A stretch of DNA of 64,000 nucleotides from Clostridiales bacterium mt11. GTDB lineage: Bacteria; Bacillota; Clostridia; Tissierellales; Tepidimicrobiaceae. A program made the position numbers and the translations under genes. Under the pieces are notes generated by a model. The model did not search any database and was not told the origin of the DNA. It saw only the letters and a list, made by a program, of their open reading frames with translations. Shown in pieces: positions 27,353 through 37,552 of the stretch (position 1 is the stretch's first letter; each line of letters opens with the position of its first letter). The DNA lies in assembly GCA_001282665.1 (NCBI GenBank), contig LN874947.1, positions 62,001-126,000 on the forward strand, read 5' to 3'.

Positions 27353-27865
27353 TTCCTTCCTTTTCTATATTCTATAGTATTCGGAAAATCGTGTCTACAA
27401 TATTATACTAACATCAACAGTTATAATTCCCATAAATGGATTTTTAACTCCGGCAATAATACCAAATACTATTCCTAAAAAAATATGTCTTTTTTCAAGC
27501 TTCTTTGTTTTTAATATTATATAAATGGTAATTACTAATGTAATTATAAAACAAATAACAAATAATCTTGTAGAATATGGATTTTCAACATTTTTATTAA
27601 TCGGAATCAATAAGTTCATAATAAATATAAATATGAATATTAAAAATACACTAAATAACTTTAAATCTTTCCTCATAATTTTGTCCTCCTAATATACAAA
27701 TGATTTCAAGTAACTAAAAGCAATTTGTTATTTTTAAAATACTAATATTACATCAAGTTGTTGAATAATTAATTTTTTATTTCACCTTAGAATATTAAAT
27801 ACAAAATGCATTAACATTAAGACGTTTATAAATTCTTTGGATATTTTCTTGATTGTACGCCTTGT

Positions 27866-28265
27866 TCTTTTTTTATGAACTCATCTATTAGATATAAAAT
27901 AGGATCCATTTTATATGTCTTTCATACGTTTTTTATTATAGAGTCTTAAGTTCTCCAAATTACATAAACCTTTAAGCATAGAGAATAATTACTCTAATTT
28001 TATTCTATATTTGTATAATTTTTTACCTATTGATGATTCCATAAATATAGCATTTTTATATCTAAATTCATTATTGAATGATTCAATATTTTTAGCTCTA
28101 TGCATATTTACATCTGTTAATAAATTTAGTTGTAAATCATTAGTTATTTGAAACTAAGTATTATTATCATATGCAACATCAACAAGTGTTATAAATGGAC
28201 TATAAGTTTTTAATTCATATAATAAATTCTGATACTTGATTATCATATATGTTTGCAATAGTTAA
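27866..28265 (-). pseudogene. Decayed DDE transposase fragment
   Basis: The minus strand reads PFITLVDVAYDNNT, stop, FQITNDLQLNLLTDVNMHRA, then SSIGKKLYKYRIKLE, stop, LFSMLKGLCNLENLRLYNKK. The final part resembles the C-terminus of IS4/IS5-superfamily DDE transposases, where a Glu-led IEQLF...NLE stretch follows. Several in-frame stops show it is dead. From 28266 to about 28800 I see no gene. Confidence 0.5.
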
Positions 28266-28836
28266 AGCAAAAGCTAAAAGTAATACATTATTCGTTACAC
28301 TATCCTATGTGTTAGGATAATTGTCATATAGAATAAATATTATATAATAAAACTACGATAAATACCCTAAAGAGAATTAATATGGCTAAGATAATAAAAA
28401 TAGACAATATATAAAAGAGTTTAAAAATTAATTAACCTAATGTGCTAGTAAATCTTAATCTAGATAAATTTACCAATTATTTTTTAGAAAAAAGATACCT
28501 CATAAGAAGACCATTTAGAAATATTATCTAAATACAAGTTAAAATATATGAACAAGTTATACTTCTATTCTAGAATAAGCTATTTCCGATTACTCCTTAT
28601 AGATGATTTATTATTTCTATATTTTTAACAATTTTTTAATAATTTCTTCTAAGGCTTTCCATCTTTTTCTGTATTTGATATGATTATTATAATAATTGTT
28701 ATAAATATGATAATTATACCATATAAAGGGACAAGTTTTAAAAATTGGATTAAGAGGTAGGTTTTTTTGGACTCAACGGTAATTTTTTAGATTAAATGTT
28801 TATAAATAATATTTTATCGAATTCTGAGGTGATAAG

Positions 28837-29559
28837 ATGATTAAAATATCCATTTGTGAGGATGAGGAAATATTTATTACCATATTAGAATCTATAATCG
28901 ATAGCAAGCTAAAATCTTTCAATATTGATTACACTATTGACTGTTATGAAACTGGAGAAAGCTTGCTTAAGGAAATTGTCTATTACAATGAAAAATATGA
29001 TATTTATTTTTTTGATATACAACTTCATAAAATGGACGGTATTGAACTTGCGACTAAGATAAGAAGTATAGATAATAGTGGAGTTTTTATTTTTATAACC
29101 TCTTTAAATGAAAGAGTTTATGAAGTGTTTGAGCTAAATACATTTGATTTTATTAGAAAGGATTATTTTGAAAAGGAAATTGAACAGGTGTTAGATAGAT
29201 TAATTGCTAATTTTGATACAATACTTCAAAAATATACTTTTAATACACAATATGAAAAGATTAATCTAAAACTGAGGGATATTCTTTATTTTGAAATTAT
29301 AAATAGACATGTAATAATTCATACAAATACTGTAACTTACACTACAAACTACAGAACAATTAAAGAATTACCATTATCATTAGAGGATAAATATTTTTTT
29401 GAAATATATAGAGGTATAGTAGTAAATCTAAACTATATAAATATTATTAATGGTAATGTAGCAATATTGAAAAGTGGGGTAGAGCTGCCTGTTTCCCGTA
29501 GGCGACTATCCAATTTGAGAAGAGTCTTTTTAGAATTTTCAAAATCAAAAAGGGGGTAG
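28837..29559 (+). CDS. LytTR-family response regulator (AgrA-like)
   Basis: A 240-residue regulator. The receiver domain (1-120) has acidic pair E8/D9-E, phosphoacceptor Asp in YFFDIQLHKMDG and the conserved Thr/Ser in FITS. The LytTR DNA-binding domain (about 135-235) includes ILYFEIINRHVIIHT, FFEIYRGIVVNLNYI and LPVSRRRLSNLRRVF. GAGGTGATAAG precedes the ATG. It is followed three bases later by an AgrC-like kinase. The regulated peptide system is not visible; surrounding DNA is decayed. Confidence 0.88.
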   Translation: MIKISICEDEEIFITILESIIDSKLKSFNIDYTIDCYETGESLLKEIVYYNEKYDIYFFDIQLHKMDGIELATKIRSIDNSGVFIFITSLNERVYEVFELNTFDFIRKDYFEKEIEQVLDRLIANFDTILQKYTFNTQYEKINLKLRDILYFEIINRHVIIHTNTVTYTTNYRTIKELPLSLEDKYFFEIYRGIVVNLNYINIINGNVAILKSGVELPVSRRRLSNLRRVFLEFSKSKRG

Positions 29560-29562
29560 AAA

Positions 29563-30857
29563 GTGATTAAATTCAACTATATTTATATGTATATATTATG
29601 CCTTTTAGATACATTTCTTTTTACTTTTTTATTGAGTCCCTTTATAAACAAGACTAATAAAAGATATAAATATTTAAATATAGTGTTTGTTTTAGTTTTT
29701 TCTATTATTTCATTTATTCTAACGATATTTAGATTAGAGTTTTATGTTAAAGCAATCGTTTTATCTATTTTGATATACACATATATATCTCTATATAACA
29801 TGAAATCTGAATATAAAACACTGATAGTAACGCTGTATTATTTTCTTTTAATTGGCGTTGAAATTTTAGTTTATATTTTTCTATTTAGAGTATTAAATTT
29901 TTCTTCAAATAGAAATAACGCCATATTTACAACTGGATTAATTAGTAAGTTTATTATTTTTATCTTTATTATATATATAATAAAACTATTAAAAAAAGAA
30001 AGTATAGTTCTGCCTAGAAAAATAAACTGTTTTTTAAATTTTATTTTATTGACATCTGTTTTTCTATTGATGTTACTACTACATTTGACTATAATTTTAG
30101 AATTTTTAGATGATTTAAGTTTTATTCTATTTACTATTTGTTTTTTAATTATTGTCGTCAATATCGGAGTTTTTTATTTTTATTATAATCAAAATAGATA
30201 TTATAAGAAACTTCAACAACAACAAATCCAAAGTATATATGATAAATCTAATAAGGAATATATTAATAAAAATAAAATTCAAAGCCAAATGGTTTCAAAA
30301 ATGTGGCATGATATAAACAACCATTTAAAAATTCTTAAAATTATGTTGAAAACAAATCAAGACTCTAATACCAATTCATATTTTCAATCTATCCAAAAAA
30401 AATTTGAAGATATCCCAAATGAAATAAAAACGGGAAATATCATTGCTGATGTTATTTTAAATAAAAAACATCAAGATGCTTCAATACATAATATAAGCTT
30501 TAATGTTAATGCAGTAATTCCACCAAAAATTTGTATTGAGAAAACTGATTTTAGTTCTATTCTATTTAATACCATAGATAATGCTATTGAAGCTAACTTA
30601 AATCTTTCTAAGGATAAAAAAAATACATTAATATTAATATATATCCACAAGGCGGATATCTATATTATTCTATTAAGAATTCTACCATTAATATTCCTAA
30701 AAAAAACAAAAAGTATTTCAATAAAAAGGATTACATTGACTCAGGATATGGAATTAATATAGTGAATGATATAATTACCAAATATAATGGTGAAATTCAA
30801 TGTACTAAAGGGCCAAATGAATTTATAATTATACTCTTAATTCCATTTAATGGCTAA
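29563..30857 (+). pseudogene. AgrC-like GHKL sensor kinase, frameshifted in an A8 run
   Basis: A GTG start (GGGGG six bases before it) opens a frame with about six helices (1-210), a coiled linker, phosphoacceptor region MWHDINNHLKIL and N-box NTIDNAIEAN. The frame then leaves homology at AAAAAAAA (30616-30623) and stops at 30762. Restoring one base gives KKYINIYPQGGYLYYSIKNS, then DSGYGINIVNDII (the G-box) and a stop at 30857: a normal 431-residue kinase. Without it, the ATP-binding G-box is lost. The cause could be a mutation, phase variation, slippage during transcription, or a sequencing error. Confidence 0.8.
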
Positions 30858-31350
30858 TAATACTTTTTTAAAGATTGATATTCATAAAAGGCTTTTTGAT
30901 TTATACTGTTTAATGAGGCTTTTATGCTAACAAAAACAGTAAACCTATATCAATAGTTTAAACAAAAAATTAGATCTTCTGCAACCCAATACCACCTAGT
31001 CATCTTCTAGTGTCCTCCGCCATTTCTAGTTTTTTGACTTCTTAAACCATGTGTTCACTACCCAATATAGGTAATAATATTACTATATAATTTTACTATT
31101 TCTTCAAAATTATTGTCTAATAAATCTTTATATCAATTTAGACTTTCTGCAATCATTAAATCCTAAAATTCTATTACTTCAATTACTTCATTCCTGTTTT
31201 CATACTTTACAATTAAGTATTTTAATAACTCTAGTTATGCAAAAATAAAAGTCTAATTGATAATACTACCAAAAAATAAAAGTTGGCATAAGCCCTTACC
31301 TCGTGTTAAATAAAAGTTGCAAGCGAATAATTAACATAAGGGTAAGAACT
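30858..31350. other. Gene-free AT-rich stretch
   Basis: No open frame, RNA or clear repeat. An imperfect CATAAAAG/CTTTTATG pairing near 30884-30925 might end the kinase transcript. Short open minus-strand pieces are too decayed to assign. Confidence 0.4.
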
Positions 31351-32480
31351 ATGCCATATCCAACTATTAATATTTTAAAACTAAATCAAGAAATTCATAA
31401 TTATATAAATAATGTTAAGTATGGAATATTTATATCACAATTTAATCATTTATCCAATTTAATACAGAGCTTAATAGTCGTACATGGCGATAAGCCTATT
31501 TCTTTAATTTCCAAAATATTCGACATTCAACTGATAAAAGCTATATTTATAAGTTTTTAAATAGATTTCAATGTAGCAACTTACTGCTTAATAGGAACCG
31601 AATTATTCATTTAAATTTGTTTCTTGATGGATATATAAAGCCTAGCTCCGTAGGATTTTTAGTTGTTAATGATACTATCAAGCCCGTGGCTAAAAAAATT
31701 GAAGGTCTAAATTATCACCTTTTTCATGCCGAAGGTAAAAATGTTTGGTCTCATTGCGTTATCACTTCTAATTTTATAGCATAGAAAATTTCTACTCTTG
31801 TTGACTATAAACCTTACTACAAAGAAGAACAATGCAAGAATATTAACAAGCAATTTAAAAGCAAGATGCAGTTAGCAAAAGAACCTCTAAATATTCTTGA
31901 AGACCATTTATCTATGAGAAAATATATGTCTTTACAAACTTATGGTACAATAACAACACCTTAATAAATGAAAGTTTAAGCAAAAGATACCATTTAATTT
32001 GAGCAAGTAAAGTCAAATAGAATAATAGCCTCAAAAGGAGTTAAATTCTAACTTTCATAGTTTGAAAAAATATTGATCCACATTCTTTAGATGTCGTTAC
32101 CATCAAAGACAAGGTTATAAAATTTATACTTATGAAGGTCTAATTGCAAAATTTGAGAATGCAATTGTTCTCATTTACTATGAGGTTGAAGAAGGTAGCC
32201 TAAGAACTTCTGTTTATCTAATGTCCACCGATATTGAACTCGATGCAAAGATAATAATCAAATACTATCTAAAAAGCAATTTAGGATTTGATTATTATAG
32301 AGTTCATAACATTTTATTCATCCAGAGGTATTTAGGATATCACAAAAAATTATTATGCTAAAACGTAAAGCAATATGCTTTTAAAATAGCCTAAAGGATT
32401 TATTCAATTTGTATATTATAAGGCATAAGAAAATATAACTTTAGATGAAATCTACAAATATCTAAAAGTTGCATAACAAA
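31351..32480 (+). pseudogene. Decayed DDE transposase (IS4 superfamily, IS701-like)
   Basis: Reading frame pieces in order: MPYPTINILKLNQEIHNY, a frameshift near 31510, then SSVGFLVVNDTIKPVAKKIE, GLNYHLFHAEGKNVWSHCV, a stop, and FKSKMQLAKEPLN. Further on are FENAIVLIYYEVEEG and LKSNLGFDYYRVHN. The NDT position corresponds to the first catalytic Asp and GKNVWSHCVITS to the following conserved block of related clostridial transposases. At least three stops and frameshifts mean it is inactive. Confidence 0.65.
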
Positions 32481-32661
32481 ATTTAACAGTAACATTTACC
32501 ATCAGAAAGATTTCTCCCCCTTAGAACTGGTTAAATAACTCTATACATTAATATATCCATAATTAGTAATTTGATTTTTAAAATTACCTAACTAAAGTAT
32601 ATTAAATTAGATTTATAACTTATACAGTATAGGTATAGATATAATTTTAGGAGGATTATTT

Positions 32662-32947
32662 ATGAAAAAGCATGTAAAAAACCTTATTCTTCGTTATTAT
32701 TTGGATTAACATCCTTTTATCGTTCCTTGGATGTAGTAATCAAGATGAATTAGAAAAACTAAATAAAATTAATAATACAAAAGATATCAATTCTATTTTT
32801 GAAAAATATGATATTATAAAAATTCTACAAAGCCATGAAATTGAATTTTAATCATCAGAGATTGATATCTTTAATATTAACAATTACATATTAATTTTGG
32901 AATACTATGAATATGTTAAATATAAATTAAGGTGTTATGCTAGTTAA
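32662..32947 (+). pseudogene. Frameshifted lipoprotein remnant
   Basis: AGGAGG precedes an ATG starting MKKHVKNLIL. After a frameshift near 32705 the sequence continues ILLSFLGCSNQDELEKLNKI, which has a lipobox (SFLGC), and then stops in frame at about 32850, with more open sequence after it. It is a small broken lipoprotein gene of unknown role. Confidence 0.5.
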
Positions 32948-33030
32948 AATTTACAAATAGAAAAACTCCAGCAAAATATGTTAACCTATCATTAATAACC
33001 AATCAAGAAATTAAGATAAGAGGATAACAT

Positions 33031-33322
33031 ATGCTAGAGTTTACTAATAAATATTCTATCAAAGAAATTACTGATTTAAAAGACTTTATTACAGTCATTT
33101 ATATCCTAATTGACGATATTTACCAGGAGACTACTCCAGCACATATTAAGGAACGTCGAAATATCAAGGATGCTATCCTAAGTGATAGTGAAATAATTAC
33201 CATTAGTATCGTTGGTGAACTCTTAACCATTGATTCAGAAAAAGCTTGGTTAGGATTCTGCAGAAAAAATCTAAGGGATTTGTTCTCAAAATTCTGTGAC
33301 AGAACTAGATTCAATAAAAATT
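33031..33322 (+). pseudogene. Truncated IS982-family transposase (N-terminal part)
   Basis: The first 95 or so residues (FITVIYILIDDIY, IKDAILSDSEIITISIVGE, AWLGFCRKNLRDLFSKFCDR) match the N-terminal region of IS982-type transposases. The catalytic DDE core is absent: the sequence breaks at 33320 into the duplicated start of the ABC/ECF operon. Non-functional. Confidence 0.75.
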
Positions 33323-33450
33323 GATATTATCAAGTGCCTTTACATTTTTATATTTTTTGTTGATATTCTCTAATTTTATCTCCACTTATATCACCCTCCA
33401 CTATATATTCGAAAAAGGATGAGAAAAGTTACACTATAAAAACAAAAAAA
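33320..33450 (-). repeat. Duplicated promoter and 5' end of the ABC/ECF operon
   Basis: Bases 33320-33433 match 24902-25015 with four differences (about 96%). They carry the ECF -35 (33428-33433), -10, GGAGGGTG ribosome site and the first 22 codons of the ATPase gene (the ATG is GTG here). The reading then runs into the transposase remnant and stops after two more codons. Weak similarity continues past an inserted block to about 33450. Confidence 0.88.
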
Positions 33451-33514
33451 TAAAGGTTTTTATCAATTAATGTAGAAAATCTATAGTATACATTCTAATT
33501 AAGGAGGCTTTTAT

Positions 33515-34381
33515 ATGATAAAGACAAATAAAGATAGGCTAGTTATCCAATCTGTACAAGGCAGAATCCACAGTCCAACTGTTGGCAATAGCCCCTATAG
33601 AATAGATAGGGAAGGATTAGCTCATATACTTCCAGCTACTGGTGGTATTTGCTACAACGTTAAAATAGGGGATTCCTGTATGAAATGGGTAGGAGATCAT
33701 ATTGAACCTGGAGTAAGTATAAAGAGTGAAGATTCCTCAGAGAATAAAGCCTTAATGCTATTGTCCTGTATAGGCAATAAAGCAAGAATAGTTACAGGAG
33801 AAGCAAAAGGTGCTGAAGGTTTTGTAACTGGAATGCATGGTGGAATCGACCACACTTTAGTATATTTTAAAGAAGAGGATCTAGAAAAGATGTCCATCGG
33901 AGATACTATTTTAGTTAAAGCTCATGGTCAAGGTTTAGCCGTAGATGGTCATGAAGATGTAAAGTGTATGAATATAGATCCTAATCTATTTGAAAAGTTA
34001 GGTATAAAAGAAAATGAAGAGGGTATTCTAGAAGTTCCTATTGTAACAGAAATACCTGCTTATTTAATGGGCTCTGGTGTAGGAAGTGCTACAGCATTTT
34101 CTGGAGACTATGATATAATGACTGGAGATAATGAAGCCAACAAAAAATTTGGAATTGATAAGCTTAGATTTGGAGATTTAGTATTGCTAAGGGACTGTGA
34201 TAATACTAACGGTCGTCAGTATCTAAAAGGCTCTGTTTCCATAGGAGTAATCATTCATAGTGACTGTATCAAATCTGGTCATGGACCTGGAGTTACTGCT
34301 ATAATGAGCTCTAAAACTTCTAATATAAAGGGAGTCGTAGACGAAAAAGCTAATATAGCCAATTATTTAGGAATACTATAA
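33515..34381 (+). CDS. DUF4438 family protein
   Basis: A 288-residue protein that matches my memory of the DUF4438 family: DRLVIQSVQGRIHSPTVG, HILPATGGICYNVKIGDS, GDHIEPGVS, GFVTGMHGGIDHTLVYF, VKAHGQGLAV and HSDCIKSGHGPGVTAIM. Members are single-domain, Gly/His-rich and have no known reaction. No signal peptide. AAGGAGG precedes the ATG. It is an isolated plus-strand gene with its own terminator, bounded on the left by the mobile-DNA graveyard. Confidence 0.85.
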   Translation: MIKTNKDRLVIQSVQGRIHSPTVGNSPYRIDREGLAHILPATGGICYNVKIGDSCMKWVGDHIEPGVSIKSEDSSENKALMLLSCIGNKARIVTGEAKGAEGFVTGMHGGIDHTLVYFKEEDLEKMSIGDTILVKAHGQGLAVDGHEDVKCMNIDPNLFEKLGIKENEEGILEVPIVTEIPAYLMGSGVGSATAFSGDYDIMTGDNEANKKFGIDKLRFGDLVLLRDCDNTNGRQYLKGSVSIGVIIHSDCIKSGHGPGVTAIMSSKTSNIKGVVDEKANIANYLGIL

Positions 34382-34388
34382 TGAGATA

Positions 34389-34426
34389 AGGACAGTTGGG
34401 ACACTTTAAGTCATCCCAACTGTCCT
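34389..34426 (+). terminator. Rho-independent terminator after the DUF4438 gene
   Basis: AGGACAGTTGGGA (34389-34401) pairs with TCCCAACTGTCCT (34414-34426) and is followed by ACATTTTTTT. It may also serve the convergent permease gene ending at 34467. Confidence 0.88.
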
Positions 34427-34466
34427 ACATTTTTTTAAATAGGAATATAGTCCAATTTAATAACTC

Positions 34467-36803
34467 CTACTGAGCATTTACAACATTTACAATATCCATT
34501 TGATTTATTTTTTTCACTGGTCTAATGACGGACAAAATCGTAGTCACAACAGCAATAACGATGATTACAACAAGTGGAATAAATGGCAACTCCCATTCAA
34601 GTCCCCAACGGGAAGTAATCATGGAGTGATAAATAAATCTGTGCAGTGGCAATCCTAAAATGCATCCCATCAAGCATCCACAAACTGCATAGGTACTAGC
34701 TTCAGCAGATACCAAGTGGTGAAGCTGCTTTCCAGACATTCCTACTGCTCGCATTACGCCATATTGATTCATTCGTCCAGTAACACTCATATTCATACTA
34801 TTTATTATATTAAATACCGTAATAGATGCAATAAGCAGTAAAAATCCATAGATAAATATTGCAAAAGAATAAAATGCAGCCCTACCTTCCTCATTGTCTT
34901 GACGCCTATCTGAAAGCTTCATCTGATATGTTGTCAAATTGCGTATCTCAGAAACCGTATCATCAGTAGCACCTTTTTCCAGCTGCATATCGATTATGGT
35001 ATATCCTATTTCTCCTGTCAACTCTCGAAATAGCTTTTCTGAACAAATTACAGTTTGAGTTCCTGGATCTCTATCAAATGGACTGTCAGACAATATTCCA
35101 GCAATTTTAACTTTTTTCTCTCCTGAAGGTAATTTTAAAGTAATGAAGTCTCCTATCTTATAATCCAAATCCTTTGAATACACAATCAATATGCTATCTA
35201 TCCCTTTAGTTACTTCATCAATGCTTCCCTGAGTCAACTGTTTCTTAGCCCAATTAAATTGATTTTCCTCATAGGAAATTAGATTGATCTTGCTATCACC
35301 ATGACTACTCATTGCAGGCACATCATATGAAAACATACGACCATATACACGCTTTATTTCAGGGTTTTCCTTTAACTTTTCAAGTAAATTTATGTCCAAT
35401 GAACAGGTATTGTTCTCACTGATAATAGAAATATCTGGTGTATAAGGTCTTAACGGTTTTAATGCTTGATGCATAAAATTTACCAGTACACTAAAAGATA
35501 AAAATAAAACAATACTTATACCAAAAGAACCAGTCATCAGCAAAATATTTTTCCTACTATCAAATGCGTGATGAATCCCCATCGTAATATCTACCCGCCT
35601 ATTTTTAGTTTTCACCGCTGTTTTAAATTGTGGTACATTATTTTGAGTGATGTTTCCAGTTACTGCACTAAGTGGAGAAACTTTAGATGCCTTTTTACAT
35701 GGAGAAAGGGAAGCAAGTATTACCGTCAAAAACCCCACCACAATTCCTGTAAGCAAACTAGGCCAGCTAACGCCAAGTAGGGGAATATTGCTGAAATAAA
35801 CAGGGTTTATATATTTTAAGTATGCTGAAGCTATCCAAACGACAATGGTCCCTACCAACAAGCCTATTGGAATCCCTTTAAGGCTAAAATTGATTCCCTC
35901 TAACAGCACAATTTTTTTGATTTGCCTTTTGGAAGCTCCAAGGCAACGGAGCATCCCAAAGAACTGGGTACGTTCAATAACTGACATATTGAAGCTACTT
36001 GCAATCATCAAGATTCCAGCAACTAATACCAGCACAAACAATACAGCCGCAGTCTTATAAATCTGCATCATATAACTATTACGGCTCTGACCAGCTAAAG
36101 CCAAAAGCATAGCATTTTCTGCAACCTGTTTGTCTGTTAAGTTAAAATCCCCCTTGATTTCATCAATTGCCTTTCGCATATTGATGCCTTTTTTAAATTG
36201 AATATAATAGCGACTTCCATCTCTATTTCCTGCAACCTTACGTATTCCTTCATTGGATAGATATAACCCATGAACATCTTCCTTCTTAAGATTTGCAAAG
36301 TCTTTATATACACCAACTACTTTATATTTATTAACTTTCCCATCTGATAGAGTGATAGAAACCCTATCTCCTAAGGAGATATCAAACTGCTCCATAGCCT
36401 GCCTATCAAGCAAACACTCATTAACTGCTTTGGGAAAGCGTCCTTCCTCAATATCAATTCCCATCTCATGGCTAATTGCCTCTTCACCACCGAGCACCGC
36501 TAATGTCTTTTCATTGAATGTACCGATTATAGCATCATGAATCCTTTGCACCCAGCCAGAAACTGCCACATCTGCTCGACTGCCAATCAAGCTTGCAGCT
36601 TCATCATCAATATCCTTGATTCCAATATGAAAGTTGCCATAATCTTTAATAGCATCTATCCTCCTAGTTCGAATCTCCATATCTGCCATACCAAAAATTG
36701 CAGTAACCAAACACACAGCAATTGCAATACATATAACTGTCATACGATTCTTTTTCTCATGAACTCTTGAGTATTCTCCTACTAAATCAAGATAACTTTT
36801 CAT
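34467..36803 (-). CDS. FtsX-domain ABC permease (MacB/lantibiotic-export type)
   Basis: A 778-residue permease with two FtsX modules: an N-terminal helix (about 22-42) and external domain, three helices near 250-375, a second helix near 420-445 and external domain, and three C-terminal helices (about 650-770). ERTQFFGMLRCLGASKRQI and GRMNQYGVMRAVGMSGKQL are the two matching FtsX turn motifs. The layout is that of exporters that remove antimicrobial peptides or move lipoproteins. It overlaps its ATPase gene by 4 bases and is the last gene of the two-TCS operon. Confidence 0.87.
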   Translation of the reverse strand: MKSYLDLVGEYSRVHEKKNRMTVICIAIAVCLVTAIFGMADMEIRTRRIDAIKDYGNFHIGIKDIDDEAASLIGSRADVAVSGWVQRIHDAIIGTFNEKTLAVLGGEEAISHEMGIDIEEGRFPKAVNECLLDRQAMEQFDISLGDRVSITLSDGKVNKYKVVGVYKDFANLKKEDVHGLYLSNEGIRKVAGNRDGSRYYIQFKKGINMRKAIDEIKGDFNLTDKQVAENAMLLALAGQSRNSYMMQIYKTAAVLFVLVLVAGILMIASSFNMSVIERTQFFGMLRCLGASKRQIKKIVLLEGINFSLKGIPIGLLVGTIVVWIASAYLKYINPVYFSNIPLLGVSWPSLLTGIVVGFLTVILASLSPCKKASKVSPLSAVTGNITQNNVPQFKTAVKTKNRRVDITMGIHHAFDSRKNILLMTGSFGISIVLFLSFSVLVNFMHQALKPLRPYTPDISIISENNTCSLDINLLEKLKENPEIKRVYGRMFSYDVPAMSSHGDSKINLISYEENQFNWAKKQLTQGSIDEVTKGIDSILIVYSKDLDYKIGDFITLKLPSGEKKVKIAGILSDSPFDRDPGTQTVICSEKLFRELTGEIGYTIIDMQLEKGATDDTVSEIRNLTTYQMKLSDRRQDNEEGRAAFYSFAIFIYGFLLLIASITVFNIINSMNMSVTGRMNQYGVMRAVGMSGKQLHHLVSAEASTYAVCGCLMGCILGLPLHRFIYHSMITSRWGLEWELPFIPLVVIIVIAVVTTILSVIRPVKKINQMDIVNVVNAQ

Positions 36804-37483
36804 TCGCTCTGCACCCCCAAATCCGTCAACACACCATCGAAAATTTCCAACACACGGTCAGCGGCAGAAGCTATATTTTGATTGTGAGTTATCATAATTA
36901 TAGTTTGCTGATATCTAGAAGCAGCAGCTTTTAACAGGGAAACAACGTCTTTACTGTTTCTACTATCAAGATTTCCTGTTGGCTCATCGGCTAATATTAG
37001 CATTGGATGGGTAATGAGTGCTCGCCCAATTGCAACACGCTGTTGCTGTCCACCAGAAAGCTGTCTAGGCAAATGGTTTCGTCTATCTTTCAAACTAAGT
37101 ACATTTAAAATCTCTTCAACATATGCTGCATCTGGCTTTTTATAATCCAAAAGCAAAGGAAAAATTATATTTTGTTCTACATTAAGTTCTGGAATTAGAT
37201 TATATGCTTGGAATATAAAACCAATATTTCTACGTCGAAAGATTGTCAACTGTTCTTCCTTCATAGAGAAAATATCTTTTCCATCAATAAAAACCTTGCC
37301 AGAAGTCGGTGTATCCAATGCCCCAATTGCATTTAAAAGTGTACTTTTACCAGAACCAGATTCTCCAACCACTGCCACAAATTCACCTTTTGAAATTGAA
37401 AATGACACATTTTTGAGTGCATCTACTTTGGTGTCTCCACTGCCGAAAGTTTTGCATAAATTTTTAACCTCTAATATATTCAT
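36800..37483 (-). CDS. ABC transporter ATPase (MacB/LolD-like)
   Basis: A 227-residue ATPase: Walker A GESGSGKSTLLN (about 36-47), Q-loop GFIFQAYNLIPELN, signature LSGGQQQRVAIGRAL, Walker B LILADEPTGNLD and His in IMITHN. The TGNLDS wording is typical of FtsX-partner ATPases. AAAGGTGG precedes the ATG. It follows the histidine kinase gene by 70 bases and overlaps the permease gene. Confidence 0.92.
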   Translation of the reverse strand: MNILEVKNLCKTFGSGDTKVDALKNVSFSISKGEFVAVVGESGSGKSTLLNAIGALDTPTSGKVFIDGKDIFSMKEEQLTIFRRRNIGFIFQAYNLIPELNVEQNIIFPLLLDYKKPDAAYVEEILNVLSLKDRRNHLPRQLSGGQQQRVAIGRALITHPMLILADEPTGNLDSRNSKDVVSLLKAAASRYQQTIIMITHNQNIASAADRVLEIFDGVLTDLGVQSE

Positions 37484-37552
37484 CTTCTTACCACCTTTCT
37501 TGCTATTAACACCAAAATATCATATGCAGCTTACTCTCAGGTGAATTTCAGC

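Larger units (their letters stand above)
26169..27416 (-). mobile_element. IS3-family insertion sequence, copy 1
   Basis: 1248 bases, ending TG...CA, with imperfect 26-base inverted repeats (26169-26194 and 27391-27416, both reading inward to GTAGACAC), flanked by a 3-base direct repeat ACA. It encodes orfA and orfB joined by a likely -1 frameshift. Copy 2 (44907-46154) appears identical, so both moved recently and the element is probably active. Confidence 0.93.
25643..27676 (-). pseudogene. CPBP intramembrane protease gene split by an IS3-family insertion
   Basis: The N-terminal piece (27676 to 27417, AGGAGG before the ATG) encodes three helices. The C-terminal piece (26165 to 25643) encodes the catalytic part, with CEEIAFRLF (the EExxxR motif), HVLLHFPD and HTLVD. 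Removing the 1248-base element and one ACA target copy rejoins the frame exactly (MGIITV then ITYIGSG), giving about 260 residues. CPBP proteases cleave prenylated proteins or act in bacteriocin immunity or maturation. Insertion breaks the protein before the catalytic motifs, so this allele is inactive. The downstream ATG at 26077 could still give a short C-terminal fragment. Confidence 0.85.

Noticed and set aside
30858..31350. An AgrD-like signal peptide gene near the Agr-type kinases
   Set aside because: No small frame with a ribosome site, a central Cys and an amphipathic start was found here or beside the second LytTR pair.
31303..31560. An 85-residue plus-strand gene
   Set aside because: It is only the first frame segment of a decayed transposase that continues in another frame.
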